From assembly GCA_963971575.1 (NCBI GenBank), contig OZ020617.1:21537403-21601402 (forward strand): 64,000 nucleotides of DNA. The letters are read 5' to 3'. The stretch's first letter is position 1, and each line of letters begins with the position of its first letter. Shown here in pieces: positions 55,070-64,000 of the stretch. The position numbers and the translations under genes were made by a program. The notes below the pieces were generated by a model, which was given only the letters and a program-made list of their open reading frames with translations, was not told where the DNA came from and did no database searches. The stretch is from Liopterus haemorrhoidalis (Eukaryota; Arthropoda; Insecta; Coleoptera; Dytiscidae).

Positions 55070-55182
55070 TAGATAGTCTTTTTAAAAACTTTTTATTAAC
55101 TTTTTATTACAGAAATTAGCTTTAATGTGCCACAAAAAATTAACTGAAAACAAATCACATTTTACGTTCAAAACTGCAGCAC

Positions 55183-55444
55183 CAGTGGCGCAACCAGCGT
55201 GGGGGCGGGGGGGCCTGGCCCCCTAAAAAAGGAAGGAAATAAAAATAAAAACACACAAATTGAGATGAGGACCTTTTTTTAGGTCATCACTTGTATTTTA
55301 GAAGTGAGGACCTTTTTTTTATTACATCATTTTGTATTTCCGACGCGAGGACCTTTCTTTCTTAGATGATCACTTGAAATTTAGAAATGTTAAATAATTT
55401 TGTCTTCCGCCCCCCCCCAGCAAAAATTCCTGGGTGCGCCACTG
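55183..55444. mobile_element. hAT MITE (CAGTGGCGCA family) with GAGGACC minisatellite, exact TSD
   Basis: Ends CAGTGGCGCAACCAGCG (55183) and CTGGGTGCGCCACTG (ends 55444). TGCAGCAC lies at 55175-55182 and 55445-55452. Three units of the minisatellite (GAGGACCTTTTTTT) start at 55267, 55306 and 55347, at 39- and 41-bp spacing. Its terminal family is unrelated to that of its neighbour 113 bp to the left. Confidence 0.92.
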
Positions 55445-55620
55445 TGCAGCACTAATTTTAATTTAAACTCCTCCCTTAATAGATGTATGTTAACATACAA
55501 GAATTATTTCAATTCCATCGATTTGTTTAATGTTTCGCTGTCCAATTTTAAAAAACATGAATTTAACAATAATTAACACTTGATATTTTTGCGGACCACC
55601 TGTTGAGTAACACTGGTCTA

Positions 55621-57097
55621 GATTACCCTCCTGATTTGAAAAAATCGAACGTATGCTTAAAATTAGTTTCAAATAGGGATTAAATTTCAAATATGAAAGT
55701 TTAAACCAAAAAATAAATGAATAAATAAATAAATTCTATTAGACACATTGTAAATTCTGCTTTTAGACTGGAAAGCTTTGAATTTCGAAGGGAATATTTG
55801 TTCAGTTAAAACAATTAAAACTAATTGCAGAGCTATTACATGCACTTTACTATAATTTGCATTAGTTACTATAACAAATTAATTTTTTAACATGAGATTT
55901 GTATTCTAATTCTGATCCTCTCTCATTCTACAAAACATCTGTTCACTTAACCCGGTACTTGTTACTCAACCTGTGCAAATCCGGGTTTTACTTTACTTCT
56001 TTATTATTCTTCGATTACATTATTCTTCTATACTTCTACAGTTTGATCATTAATTCCTGAACGTTATGTAATACTTGACAGAAACATTAAGTTATCAAAC
56101 TTATTTCTAAGTACATGTACACATAGGCGTACATTATATTTTTATTACTTTATACGAAATGATTATTAACTGAACACTGTTTTCTCTACACGCTAATGAG
56201 TTGATAGCAAATATTAAGTTGCAACAGATTCTCGTTGTTCCTCGGATGAGTTCGAGCCAACGAAGTAATCTGATTGGTTGTTTGTTAAATTGGGATTTTT
56301 AGCTGTGAATTAGAATATAGTTTGGTTATTTTAAAACCCATTGTTTACCATTATGTAACGCTCAGGGATTAATGATCGCACTGTATATTATAACCTAATA
56401 CAAAAGATATGGGATGATAGTTAAATCTTAAATAAAAAAATCTTGTATGATATGGCTATAACAATATTCATTTATATTCATAAATATTGAATTTAACATT
56501 TTAATTTGCACGTACAGTTATTTTTATTTTTACATATAAAATATCAAATATTATGTTAATGTTATTAAGAAGATTCAACACGGTAAAATAAATAATTAAA
56601 ATGCAAGTATTCAAGAGAAAAAGTTAATAAAAATTGTCATCACTGGTAACAGCTCGTTTTGGAGTTTGCCGAGTTCTGTTAAAGAATTTAATTTAATGTG
56701 TTTATCTACGATAGCCATTGCTGAGGATTTAAGTTGTACCTACCTATTTATTTATTTTGAAATTTTGAATATTCGAGTTTTGAAACTGGAACATTTATAA
56801 ATGAGGTTAGGAGACTACATAGTTATCATTTATTAATAGTTTGAATAAAAAACTCTGTTTTTTACTGTTTTTATTGTGGCCAAATAGCAAGATCATCTTT
56901 TACTCGAGGATACAAGAAACTGATTTCATATTCTCTAATCATTTGAACGAGGAAAATCTTGTTTTAAATTTCAAACCAGATGTCATCCACGTGCAACGAA
57001 AAGGTCTCAAATTTATTGCAAGCACTCTCCGTTTGGCTTTGGATTACGAACGAACAAACAATCAGAAAAACAGACAGTCGTTTTTATATATAAGGTC
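55621..57097. other. no gene recognised
   Basis: AT-rich. A plus frame over 56841-57143 lacks an ATG start and a known motif. Confidence 0.4.
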
Positions 57098-58544
57098 TAC
57101 CGTATATCCTTTTTCGACTTGCAACAGAGCTTTCCCATGTTAAATTTTGCTCTGCATATTCTATCTCTATTCAGTATTTTAGTCTCAAAATATTGTGCCT
57201 GATTTTTAATCAAAAATCCCAATTCGTTTGAAAAAGGGCACACAATATTTTTTGTATTCATATCTGAAAATGAGAGTTGCCATGCACAAATGAAAATCAA
57301 ACGGTAAACAAAATTTATTTTCAGGTTAGACATAAATTTATAAAATAAAATAATATTACATCTAAATTAAATTTTGAAATAAATTTCCATTATTAGCTAA
57401 ACGAAAACCAAATATATTAATAAATTTCTTTTTACATTTGTGGATGTCAGCGGATGAAATTGTTACAAATATTAATTATTTTGTGCTTTAAATCATGTAT
57501 GGAGTCGATGTTGTTGAAATTATACATTTTATTTTTAGGGTTTTTTAGGCATGAGCAAAAAACTCTTATACCGTCATTTTGTCGTCTGTCTGTCTATTCG
57601 GTAAAAATTGTAGCCAAACGGCTAAACCTAAAGACTTGAAATTTGACATGCTTCTACAAATCTTTGACCCGCACATAGGATAAATACTAAAACACCTAAA
57701 AAACATATCCTCCTAAAAATATAAACAAATATGTGCTCATCGAAAACAAAATATATATTTTTTAAATTCTGAGTAGGGTATCAAATGAAAGCCCTTAGTA
57801 CGTGCATTAACAATTAAAAAATTATTTTTGCAAAATAAATTATTTTAATGCGATTTTTGCCAAAATTGTGCAGAAAAAATGTTCCCACACCCTGTAGCGC
57901 AGATGGTTTAAAATAAAAATCTGAATAAATTTCTAAGTAATGTATATTGGTGTAAACCAAAATAGTACAACAGGAATTTTTGATCAGATTATGTTTTCGG
58001 AAAATAACGTATTTTTTTGTGTTTAGGGTTCGCTCCCGGCAGAGAGACAATTTAATTTTTTGTTTTTTTTTTGTTCATTTTTATTTTGTTTAAATTATTT
58101 TGTCAAAATTCTAGTTATATTTTGGCAAATGCTGCTTTTTATTTTTAAGAGCGTAAATTTAATAACCAGTTGGAATTGTTGGAATTATATTTTCATTCTA
58201 TGTGTCATGTATACGAAACAACCTTAAAACAACCAATGGAAGCCAGAGGCGCAATTTTCAAAATATTAATGACCCTGCTATATAAAAAAAAAAAAAAAAA
58301 ATACTGCACAATTTAGAAACCTAAATAGTGGTATTGGATATTCTAATTAAAATGAACAAAAAATATTATAACATAAAATTTGGTTTTAAAGCTCTTAGAT
58401 TAACGGATGATAAATTATTTAAAAAATATTGTTCATTTCGCCGTGATTACTACAAAGTAAAATTTGTCCTACACACTCAGTATGTCGCCTTCACTTATTA
58501 TATACTTGCGAAACGTGTGAGAAATTCACACTTCACCTCAATTT

Positions 58545-58740
58545 TTTATGAAGGGCCACAAGAAAAATTTTACAAGGAATTTAAATCTGGTGACCTTGGA
58601 AGACAAAGTATTTCACCTCTTCCTCCAGTCTACTTATTTGGAAATTTAAAATTTAAATATTCTTTTACTTTGGTACCATAATGTGCTGGCCAACCGTCAT
58701 GTTGAAACCAAATTTCATCTTCACCTACAATTTCCATTCA
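58545..58740 (-). pseudogene. mariner-like transposase catalytic-region relic in the hairpin loop
   Basis: Minus-strand translation reads GEDEIWFQHDGWPAHYGTKV (second catalytic Asp), KEYLNFKFPNK, a stop, then TGGRGEILCLPRSPDLNSL and, after a one-base shift, KFFLWP. This is the W(F/Y)(Q/M)HDGAP.H ... W.PRSPDL.PLDFFLWG region of mariner-like transposases. The plus-strand frames over the same bases (58328-58681, 58683-58883) are shadows. The first Asp and both protein ends are absent. Confidence 0.8.
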
Positions 58741-59869
58741 TCACGGAAGAAATTCATACAGCTGTCAACAAATACCATGACCGAGTCACTGGACATGAAA
58801 ATGAACTTGTGGGAAATTTAATAAATGACCTTGACAATAGAAGGGTAAAGAGACTTTGGCCAAATGACCTACCGCAACACTGAAGACAGTGATATATAAG
58901 GAGATACGTCACTGGATGTCTCCCTTACATGCCGACTACTTTCAACTAATTTATTTAATACTCGCAATGAAGTAGATTGTAAATTAAAAGATAAATTAAA
59001 AAAAAAAATTGATGTGAAGTGTGAATTTTCACACGTTTCAGGGTTTCGCAGGTATTTAGTAAGTGAATGATGATTATTTGGGATGCCAAAACCAATTTTA
59101 TGTTAAAATATTTTTTTTGTTAATTATAATTCGAATGCCTAATATCATTACTTAGGTTTCTAAATATGTGCAGTTTTTTTTTTTTTTATATATATATATA
59201 GCAAGGTTCATTAAGATTTTGAAAATTGCGCCTATGCCTTCCATTGGTTGTTTTAAGTCATAACCCCAACCGTCTGATTTCGTGTATTCAATTTGAACAA
59301 TTTCCACTGGTTATTAAATTTACGCTTTTAAAAATTAAATGCAACATTTGCTCAAATATAAGTACAATCTTGAAAAAATAATTTAAACAAAATAAAAATG
59401 CAAAAAATTTCCTTGAGAGCGGAGCGAACTTAAGTTTGCCAATTAGAAAGCGTGCATGCTAGCTATTACACTACCAAAGCATGTTGGTTCACGGTCTTAG
59501 ATAAGTTATTAAATATTGTACGTAGTCAAAACACAAAAAATGCGTTTATTCCGAAAAACTAATCTGATCAAAAATTCCTGCTGTACTCATGTACCTAATA
59601 TACATTTGTTCACACAAATGTACATTACTTATAATTTTTTAGATTTTTAGTTTAAACCATCTGGGCTACAGGGTGTTTCATTTGATACCCTACTCAGAAT
59701 TTTTAAAAAAATATTTTTTTTTCGATGAGCAGATATTTGTTTATATTTTTAGGGGGATATGTTTTTTAGATATTTTAGTGTTTTTCCTATGTGCGGGTCA
59801 AAGAGTTGTATAAGCATGCCAAATTTCAACTCTCTAGGTTTAGCCGTTTGGCTACAATTTTTACCGAAC

Positions 59870-59913
59870 AGGCAGACAGACAGACAGACATATAGACATA
59901 CAGACAGGCAGGC

Positions 59914-59958
<45 letters not shown>

Positions 59959-59960
59959 CA
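59870..59960. repeat. (CAGA)n microsatellite in the right arm
   Basis: About 20 CAGA-type units; the left arm has only three (GTCTGTCTGTCT near 57582), so the tract expanded in one arm after they separated. Confidence 0.9.
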
Positions 59961-60277
59961 CAGACGACAAAATGACGGTATAAGGGTTTTTTGGTCATAC
60001 CTACTTAACCCTAAAAAAGAAACCCCTACAATTTCAACTATCAACTATTTTCATGGCAACTGTTATTTTCAGATATGAATACAAAAAATATTGTGTACCT
60101 TTTTTCAAACAAATTGGGATTTTTTGATTCAAAATTAGGCGCAATGTATTGGGACTAAAATATTCAACAATTGATATTAATAAAGTTTTTCTCTAAAACT
60201 CATAGTAGACATAGATTAGGTAATGGAAAATTTAACATGGAAAAGCTCTATGTTGCAAGTCGAGAAAGGACATACGG

Positions 60278-60653
60278 TATAGAAGGTGGGTTGCAATCGA
60301 TGTTCCGCAATGTTAAAACATTAATAATCTAGTCACTTTAGTATTATATTTCTTTTCAAAATGTATTCACAAGATCGCCGTAAATATTGCAAGCCTTCAA
60401 ATTTAGCAAATATATAATGTAGCACTTTGAAACATGTATAATTTTATGCACATTGTGAAATTCTTTATTTACAAGAATAATCACATCTATAGTTTCATAC
60501 CTCCAAATTATAAAATGTTATATGAAATTACAAGAAATTTTTTGCTATGAACGGTGTTTCCTGTTGCGTATTTCCTTCATCTTCTTTATTAGCAGTGGCC
60601 CAGGTCACCCTCCGTTTGGGGTCATTGCCATTAGACGTCAGTATCAGTCTTTG
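60278..60653 (-). other. probable 3' UTR of the GPCR-like gene
   Basis: Lies between the stop codon at 60654 (minus strand) and the foldback end at 60277. An AATAAA on the minus strand near 60464 would serve as a poly(A) signal. No repeat recognised. Confidence 0.35.
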
Positions 60654-60859
60654 TCATATACGGGCATTCTGCTTCGGTTCAGTAGTATAGAGATTGTGCT
60701 GTCGAATTTCGTGCGGTCTTCCGTATGTGGAATGTAGGAGAATATCCCTTGTTGACACGCTGTTATTTGGTGGCAGATTGTTAAGTTGGTAGTTTGTCCG
60801 GTGATTGGAAGAGTGGCAGCACTGTGCGAAAGCTCGGCGAAACTCGCGACGGAATTTCC
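60654..60859 (-). CDS. probable last exon of a rhodopsin-class GPCR (C-terminal tail)
   Basis: On the minus strand an acceptor-like TTTTTACTTTGGCTTCAG is followed at 60859 by a frame reading (S)GKFRREFRRAFAQCCHSSN, HRTNYQLNNLPPNNSVSTRD, ILLHSTYGRPHEIRQHNLYT, TEPKQNARI and TGA (60654-60656). The KFRREFRRAF-x-CC pattern is the helix 8 and palmitoylated cysteines that follow the NPxxY motif of peptide GPCRs. The residues SGKFR.xF..AF.CC most resemble orexin/allatotropin-type receptors. An AATAAA lies downstream on this strand near 60464. The transmembrane exons are not in this window. Receptor subtype is a guess; the GPCR reading rests on one short motif. Confidence 0.5.
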
Positions 60860-61084
60860 CTGAAGCCAAAGTAAAAATTGTTAGATTTTTGATAATTTTG
60901 TAACATATATAATTTTCATAACAGTGCTGCACATTTTCCAATACACAAACTAACAACCTAAAAATCTTTCAAGTTATTATACTTAAAATTAATAAATAAA
61001 TCATGATACACAACTTGTGTGATTTATATATATTAGCTGCCCCGCCCGGCTTCTCTCGGAGACAATTCGTTATTATTTACCTTT

Positions 61085-61250
61085 CCACAAGAAAAATGTT
61101 ACAAGGAATTTAAATCTGGTGACCTTGAAAGACAAAGTATTTCACCTCTTCCTCCAATCTACTTATTTGAAAATGTAAAATTTAAATATTCTTTTACTTT
61201 CCATTCATCACGGAAGAAATTTATAAAGTTGTCAACAAATACCATGACCG
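61085..61250 (-). pseudogene. duplicate of the mariner relic at 58545-58790, with deletion
   Basis: AAATCTGGTGACCTTG(A/G)AAGACAAAGTATTTCACCTCTTCCTCC-type text repeats the loop of the 57100 element almost exactly (about 100 bp). It then jumps from ACTTT at 61200 to CCATTCATCACGGAAGAAAT, omitting about 60 bp that hold the WFQHDGWPAH segment. It is preceded at 61036 by GCTGCCCCGCCCGGCTTC, a common LINE/Helitron-border-like word. Confidence 0.7.
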
Positions 61251-61948
61251 AGTAAATTTTATTAAAAGTGTGGCAACTTTGGGTTTTGAAATAATAGATT
61301 CTTTTTTAGACAAAATATATATTATCAATAAACATTTAAATAAATATATACCTATATGAGAATACACATGAATATACCAAATTTGCCACTGAAGAAATAT
61401 GTGTTGTCACTGATATTTTCAAGAAATATAAACAGAAAAGATGGATTTTGTATTTGTAGCGTGTATAGATATAGTTTATCCAGGGATGGGGAGTCGGAGT
61501 TGGAGTCGGAGTCGGGAGTCGGATGGCGAGGAGTCGAAACTTTTTGGAGGAGTCGGAGCCGAAGTCGGGAGATGGAAAAAGTTATAGACTCCCGACTCTT
61601 TAATTAAATTTTTGTCAGGATTAAGAACAAACCGAAAACGAAAGCCAAATAAACATATTACCAGAATTTTTTTAAAGCACGTAAATAGGAATGACATTTT
61701 GTTCTCTGTTCAAGAACAAAAATGAAATTAAAAATATTCAATACCGGTTTTACCCGGTTTCCTTCATTCTTTCCAGATAAAAATGTGATTAATCCTGCCC
61801 GTATTAACAGATTATTACGATGCAGTATAGATATTATCATATCTATTTTATCTTTTTCTGTATACTCTGTTTATTACGAGCTTCGTGATTATTTCATGTT
61901 TAATTTTGGTAGCCCAAATCTAAATGTCAAAAGGAAAAAGTGACGAAT

Positions 61949-62472
61949 TGTCACATAGGTAATCCTAGGTCAAGATTACGACATCTAGACATTGTGACGG
62001 TCAGCTGTCTGATTAAAAACTATTCGTCAGCGTCTGACATATGTGGCCTGATTTCATAATGATGAAATATTTGTCATGACGAATGAATATTGGAACTGGG
62101 TTAATTTTCGTTACAAAAAGGTTGGAAGTCACAAAATATGGAAGCAGTGGAACATAGCCAACTCCGCTGCACGTATTAGTCCAGAAGGTGACGACCAAGA
62201 CACTGACGCCAGATTCTTGTATCGAGAGAGAAGCCAAGCAAGAAGTGACCATGTGAGTGGGAGAAGACTTCTCCAGGCTCCTCGACTCCCGGATGGATAG
62301 CCCCCGCCTCGGAGATAGGTCCAAGCCGATCCTGGCCAACACGGGGTGGACCGAAGACTTCCCCAACTCCATGGACCAATTCAAACATATATTGTAAATG
62401 TGATATACATATTCAATAAATTTGTTATGTTGAAACCAGGAGTTGTGTCTCAATCAAACCATCCACGTGACA
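61949..62472. mobile_element. probable solo LTR, 524 bp
   Basis: Starts TGTCACATAGGT and ends ATCCACGTGACA, an imperfect terminal inversion (TGTCAC/GTGACA). It contains AATAAA at 62415 and a GC-richer segment (62160-62380), as in insect LTRs. Comparison with copy 1 of the host element shows the sequence is an insert after GTGACGAAT. No clean 5-bp duplication remains, so the call is less sure than for 31086. Confidence 0.55.
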
Positions 62473-62631
62473 ATATTATGAAAAATAAAGTATATAAAAT
62501 ACAATAAAAATTTATGAAAACTAATATATTCCAAATTTGTATTTATAATGACAAAAAATATAAAATGAAAATGACTTATTTATAAAAACAGCTCACCCCA
62601 ACCCAAGATATTTAATGTAAGTATAGTATGT

Positions 62632-62808
62632 TTCTTTAATATCAGCGGAACTAGATATTGAAACTTACTAACTTTTAACGATTGAATTATACTTTTTATC
62701 TTTTTGTTTAACACAAGCCCACTTCGATCGTTAAAATATGAGCTGAAGTGATAACTTAAGAAAATAAAAAATACATTTAGTTCCGCTTAAACATTTGGAA
62801 TAGATTTT
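62632..62808. mobile_element. GCGGAACT-family MITE
   Basis: Starts TTTCTTTAATATCAGCGGAA and ends TTAGTTCCGCTTAAACATTT...GGAATAG. The interior matches the 28726 variant. Copy 1 of the host element lacks it at the corresponding position, which confirms insertion. Confidence 0.75.
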
Positions 62809-62939
62809 ACGATTTACGAGTGGAAGGAGTCGGGAGTCAAATTCGGAGTTGGAGTCGGTAATTTTTCTAGAACTACTAATCAGATTTTAAAAATTCTTTC
62901 AATTCATAATTATATAAGTCGTATAATCACTGATAATTT

Positions 62940-63370
62940 GAAGAAAATGCGTTAGATCTGAACGGAAACATGGATTTCGTTACATTCGCGCGCACAAATT
63001 TCATTATAACTTTGAAATGACTGAACCGATTTTAATGAACTGTTAGCCTAAAATCTGACCAGATGATGTAGCTATAGATAGAAAAAATCCGCATGAAAAT
63101 CGAACCGGCAGTTCTCGAGTAATGTGTTAAATATAAACTGAAAATATGGATTTTGTACAAACCGTTCGTACATATATTATTACATCTTTGGAACTATTGG
63201 GCAGATTTTAATAAAACATAGCCAACAGCCTGACCAGATGATGTAGCTACAGATAAAAACAAAAAAAAGCCTGAAATCGGATTAGCAGTTCTCGAGTGAA
63301 AAGCGCACGTACGGACAGGCAGTCAAACAGACAGACAGATAGAGAGACGTAGACTTTTATATATGTATAG
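62940..63370 (+). mobile_element. LINE-type 3' tail, tandemly duplicated ~180-bp unit
   Basis: Two diverged units start near 62965 and 63140 (TGGATTT(C/T)GT...). Both contain CTGACCAGATGATGTAGCTA and AG(C/T)AGTTCTCGAGT-type text. They are followed by GCACGTACGGACAGGCAG, (CAGA)n and CTTTTATATATGTATAGATA. Such tails are common to RTE-like LINEs and derived short elements in insects. Confidence 0.55.
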
Positions 63371-63380
63371 ATATATTTAA

Positions 63381-64000
63381 GTTATTATAATAGCACCCAA
63401 CTTTTCTAAATTTATTTTAGAAGCGCTCAGGATCAGTTTAGGACTAGTCGCGATTGTATCGGTGCGGCCGATTTGCTGTGTCAACTCATCGCCGGGTCAA
63501 CTCGCTGCACGTTCAGTAATCTCGGTGGTTGTTTATTCCTACTATTGTGAAAAAGACAAAAACAAATTTTAAATATTATATTATTAAAAATAACACATTT
63601 TAAAGTAAATTACAATGAAGTTCAACATATTTTATTACTTATTAATAATAACTTAATTATAATACACTAACTTAACTTAACTTAACCTTAACTAATCTAT
63701 GGATTATCCGACTGAAACAGATTTGAAATCTGTTTAAGTTTCTTTCGATTTTCTCAAAATAATAAATTAGAGATAGGTGGTTTACGAAATAAAATTATTC
63801 AATTAATAAATCGTTAATAAATTCACTAATACCTTTTACTTTCCATAATGTAATTTCAAATACAACAATCAACAATACTAATTTAAAACGTGTTATTTGA
63901 AGTTAATCTGGAATTATCAGATGAAATCTTATTCCTCAGAATCGTTTAAAAGCATCAGTCAAGCAGTTAAAAGGCATTAAAGACATTATTATCATTCAAG
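63381..64000. other. no gene recognised; GC-richer patch 63420-63540
   Basis: The patch is CpG-containing (GTGCGGCCGATTTGC, CGCCGGGTCAACTCGCTGC) and ends with TTCAGT initiator-like text at 63513, so it could be a promoter or LTR edge. No frame supports either. The rest is AT-rich with short direct CTTAACTTAACTT repeats at 63671-63690. Confidence 0.3.

Larger units (their letters stand above)
54371..55620 (+). pseudogene. LINE RT C-terminal region, hit twice by hAT MITEs
   Basis: The plus strand reads NRTDHLKDLGVILDEKLRFE (LG.x.D motif), HINYVINKAYKMSGFVLRQS, then after a frame change TLYNSLIRPNLENCTLIWNH and KIQIKFLRYFAKRN, typical post-RT motifs of Jockey/CR1-like LINEs. The frame stops at 54846, where a MITE begins. 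After it, SLFKNFLLTFYYRN resumes, and after the second MITE (55183-55444) come LIDVC and KHEFNNN-like remains. The RT catalytic box is not included. Confidence 0.8.
57100..60277. mobile_element. giant foldback (mariner-type) with >1.2-kb inverted arms
   Basis: CCGTATATCCTTTTTCGACT (57100) is inverted as AGTCGAGAAAGGACATACGG (ends 60277), TA outside both. Correspondence continues through CCATGTTAAATTTT, GAATACAAAAAATATTGTGT, GTAGCCAAACGGCTAAACCT, the CAGA/GTCT microsatellite, CCTAAAAATATAAACAAATAT and GGTATCAAATGAAA. It ends near GTGAAGTGTGAATTT...TCACACGTTTCG (left to about 58545, right from about 59010). The left arm has an extra segment of about 200 bp near 57300-57510. The loop of about 460 bp holds a mariner transposase relic. 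Confidence 0.85.
61481..62870. mobile_element. GAGTCGG-terminus DNA element, copy 2, with two insertions
   Basis: Starts CAGGGATGGGGAGTCGGAGT (61481), with five or more GAGTCGG units to 61560. The colinear blocks listed for copy 1 occur at 61797, 61928 and 62590, and the right subterminal GAGTCGG repeats at 62828-62860. The body is interrupted by the LTR at 61949-62472 and the MITE at 62632-62808. The outer right terminus is not clear. Confidence 0.65.

Noticed and set aside
58683..58883. Plus-strand frame with protein-like text (ETKFHLHLQFPFITEEIHTA)
   Set aside because: The opposite strand encodes unmistakable mariner transposase motifs overlapping this stretch, so the plus frame is a shadow.

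Overview
This window looks like one stretch of a large, AT-rich, repeat-saturated arthropod (most likely insect) nuclear genome. The evidence is the mix of element types: mariner/Tc1-type, hAT, piggyBac-like, PIF/Harbinger-like and P-type DNA transposons, I-group, RTE/CR1/Jockey-like LINEs, a Penelope-like element and solo LTRs. TTAGGTTAGG-type short repeats and the absence of any bacterial-style gene layout agree. I cannot name the species. Nearly all coding sequence seen is transposon-derived; one short segment looks like the last exon of a host G-protein-coupled receptor gene.

Layout. 1-5.3 kb: a probable LTR fragment with an internal minisatellite, two LINE reverse-transcriptase relics and four small DNA elements. 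5.4-8.6 kb: a LINE tail and a foldback mariner-like element (6333-8598) that keeps the two ends of its transposase gene and is interrupted by a Harbinger-like element. 9-14.6 kb: a TA-flanked MITE, three hAT elements (two with exact 8-bp target duplications), and a mariner pseudogene split by one of them. 15.3-16.4 kb: a second foldback element whose ends are short tandem repeats. 18.5-23.9 kb: the longest retrotransposon, a nearly full-length I-group LINE (ORF1 with a zinc knuckle, ORF2 with endonuclease, RT and RNase H) carrying a few frameshifts. 24-29 kb: MITEs nested up to three deep. 31-36 kb: a solo LTR, then a mariner interrupted five bases from its end by a hAT element. 38.8-40.7 kb: a LINE relic and an internally deleted mariner.

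44.2-46.8 kb holds the only long undamaged ORF, an 872-residue THAP-domain, P-element/THAP9-like transposase. Just downstream a LINE fragment with an exact 11-bp target duplication (46865-50159) has a (TA)n tail into which a Penelope-like element went; that element has two indel-free 674-bp inverted arms around a GIY-YIG endonuclease fragment. 51.5-55.6 kb: nested hAT elements and a LINE tail hit by two different hAT MITEs. 57.1-60.3 kb: a 3.2-kb giant hairpin with a mariner transposase relic in its loop. 60.65-60.86 kb: the probable GPCR terminal exon (minus strand). 61-63.4 kb: further MITE, LTR and LINE-tail fragments.

The most unusual pattern is a 38-45-bp minisatellite (core GAGGACCTTTTTTT) present inside hAT elements of three different terminal-repeat families (4.2, 42.1, 54.9 and 55.3 kb). 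Two other internal modules are also shared between unrelated elements. This suggests repeated exchange of internal sequence between non-autonomous elements. The genes do not form a pathway; the window is best read as layered insertions whose order can be read from target-site duplications.
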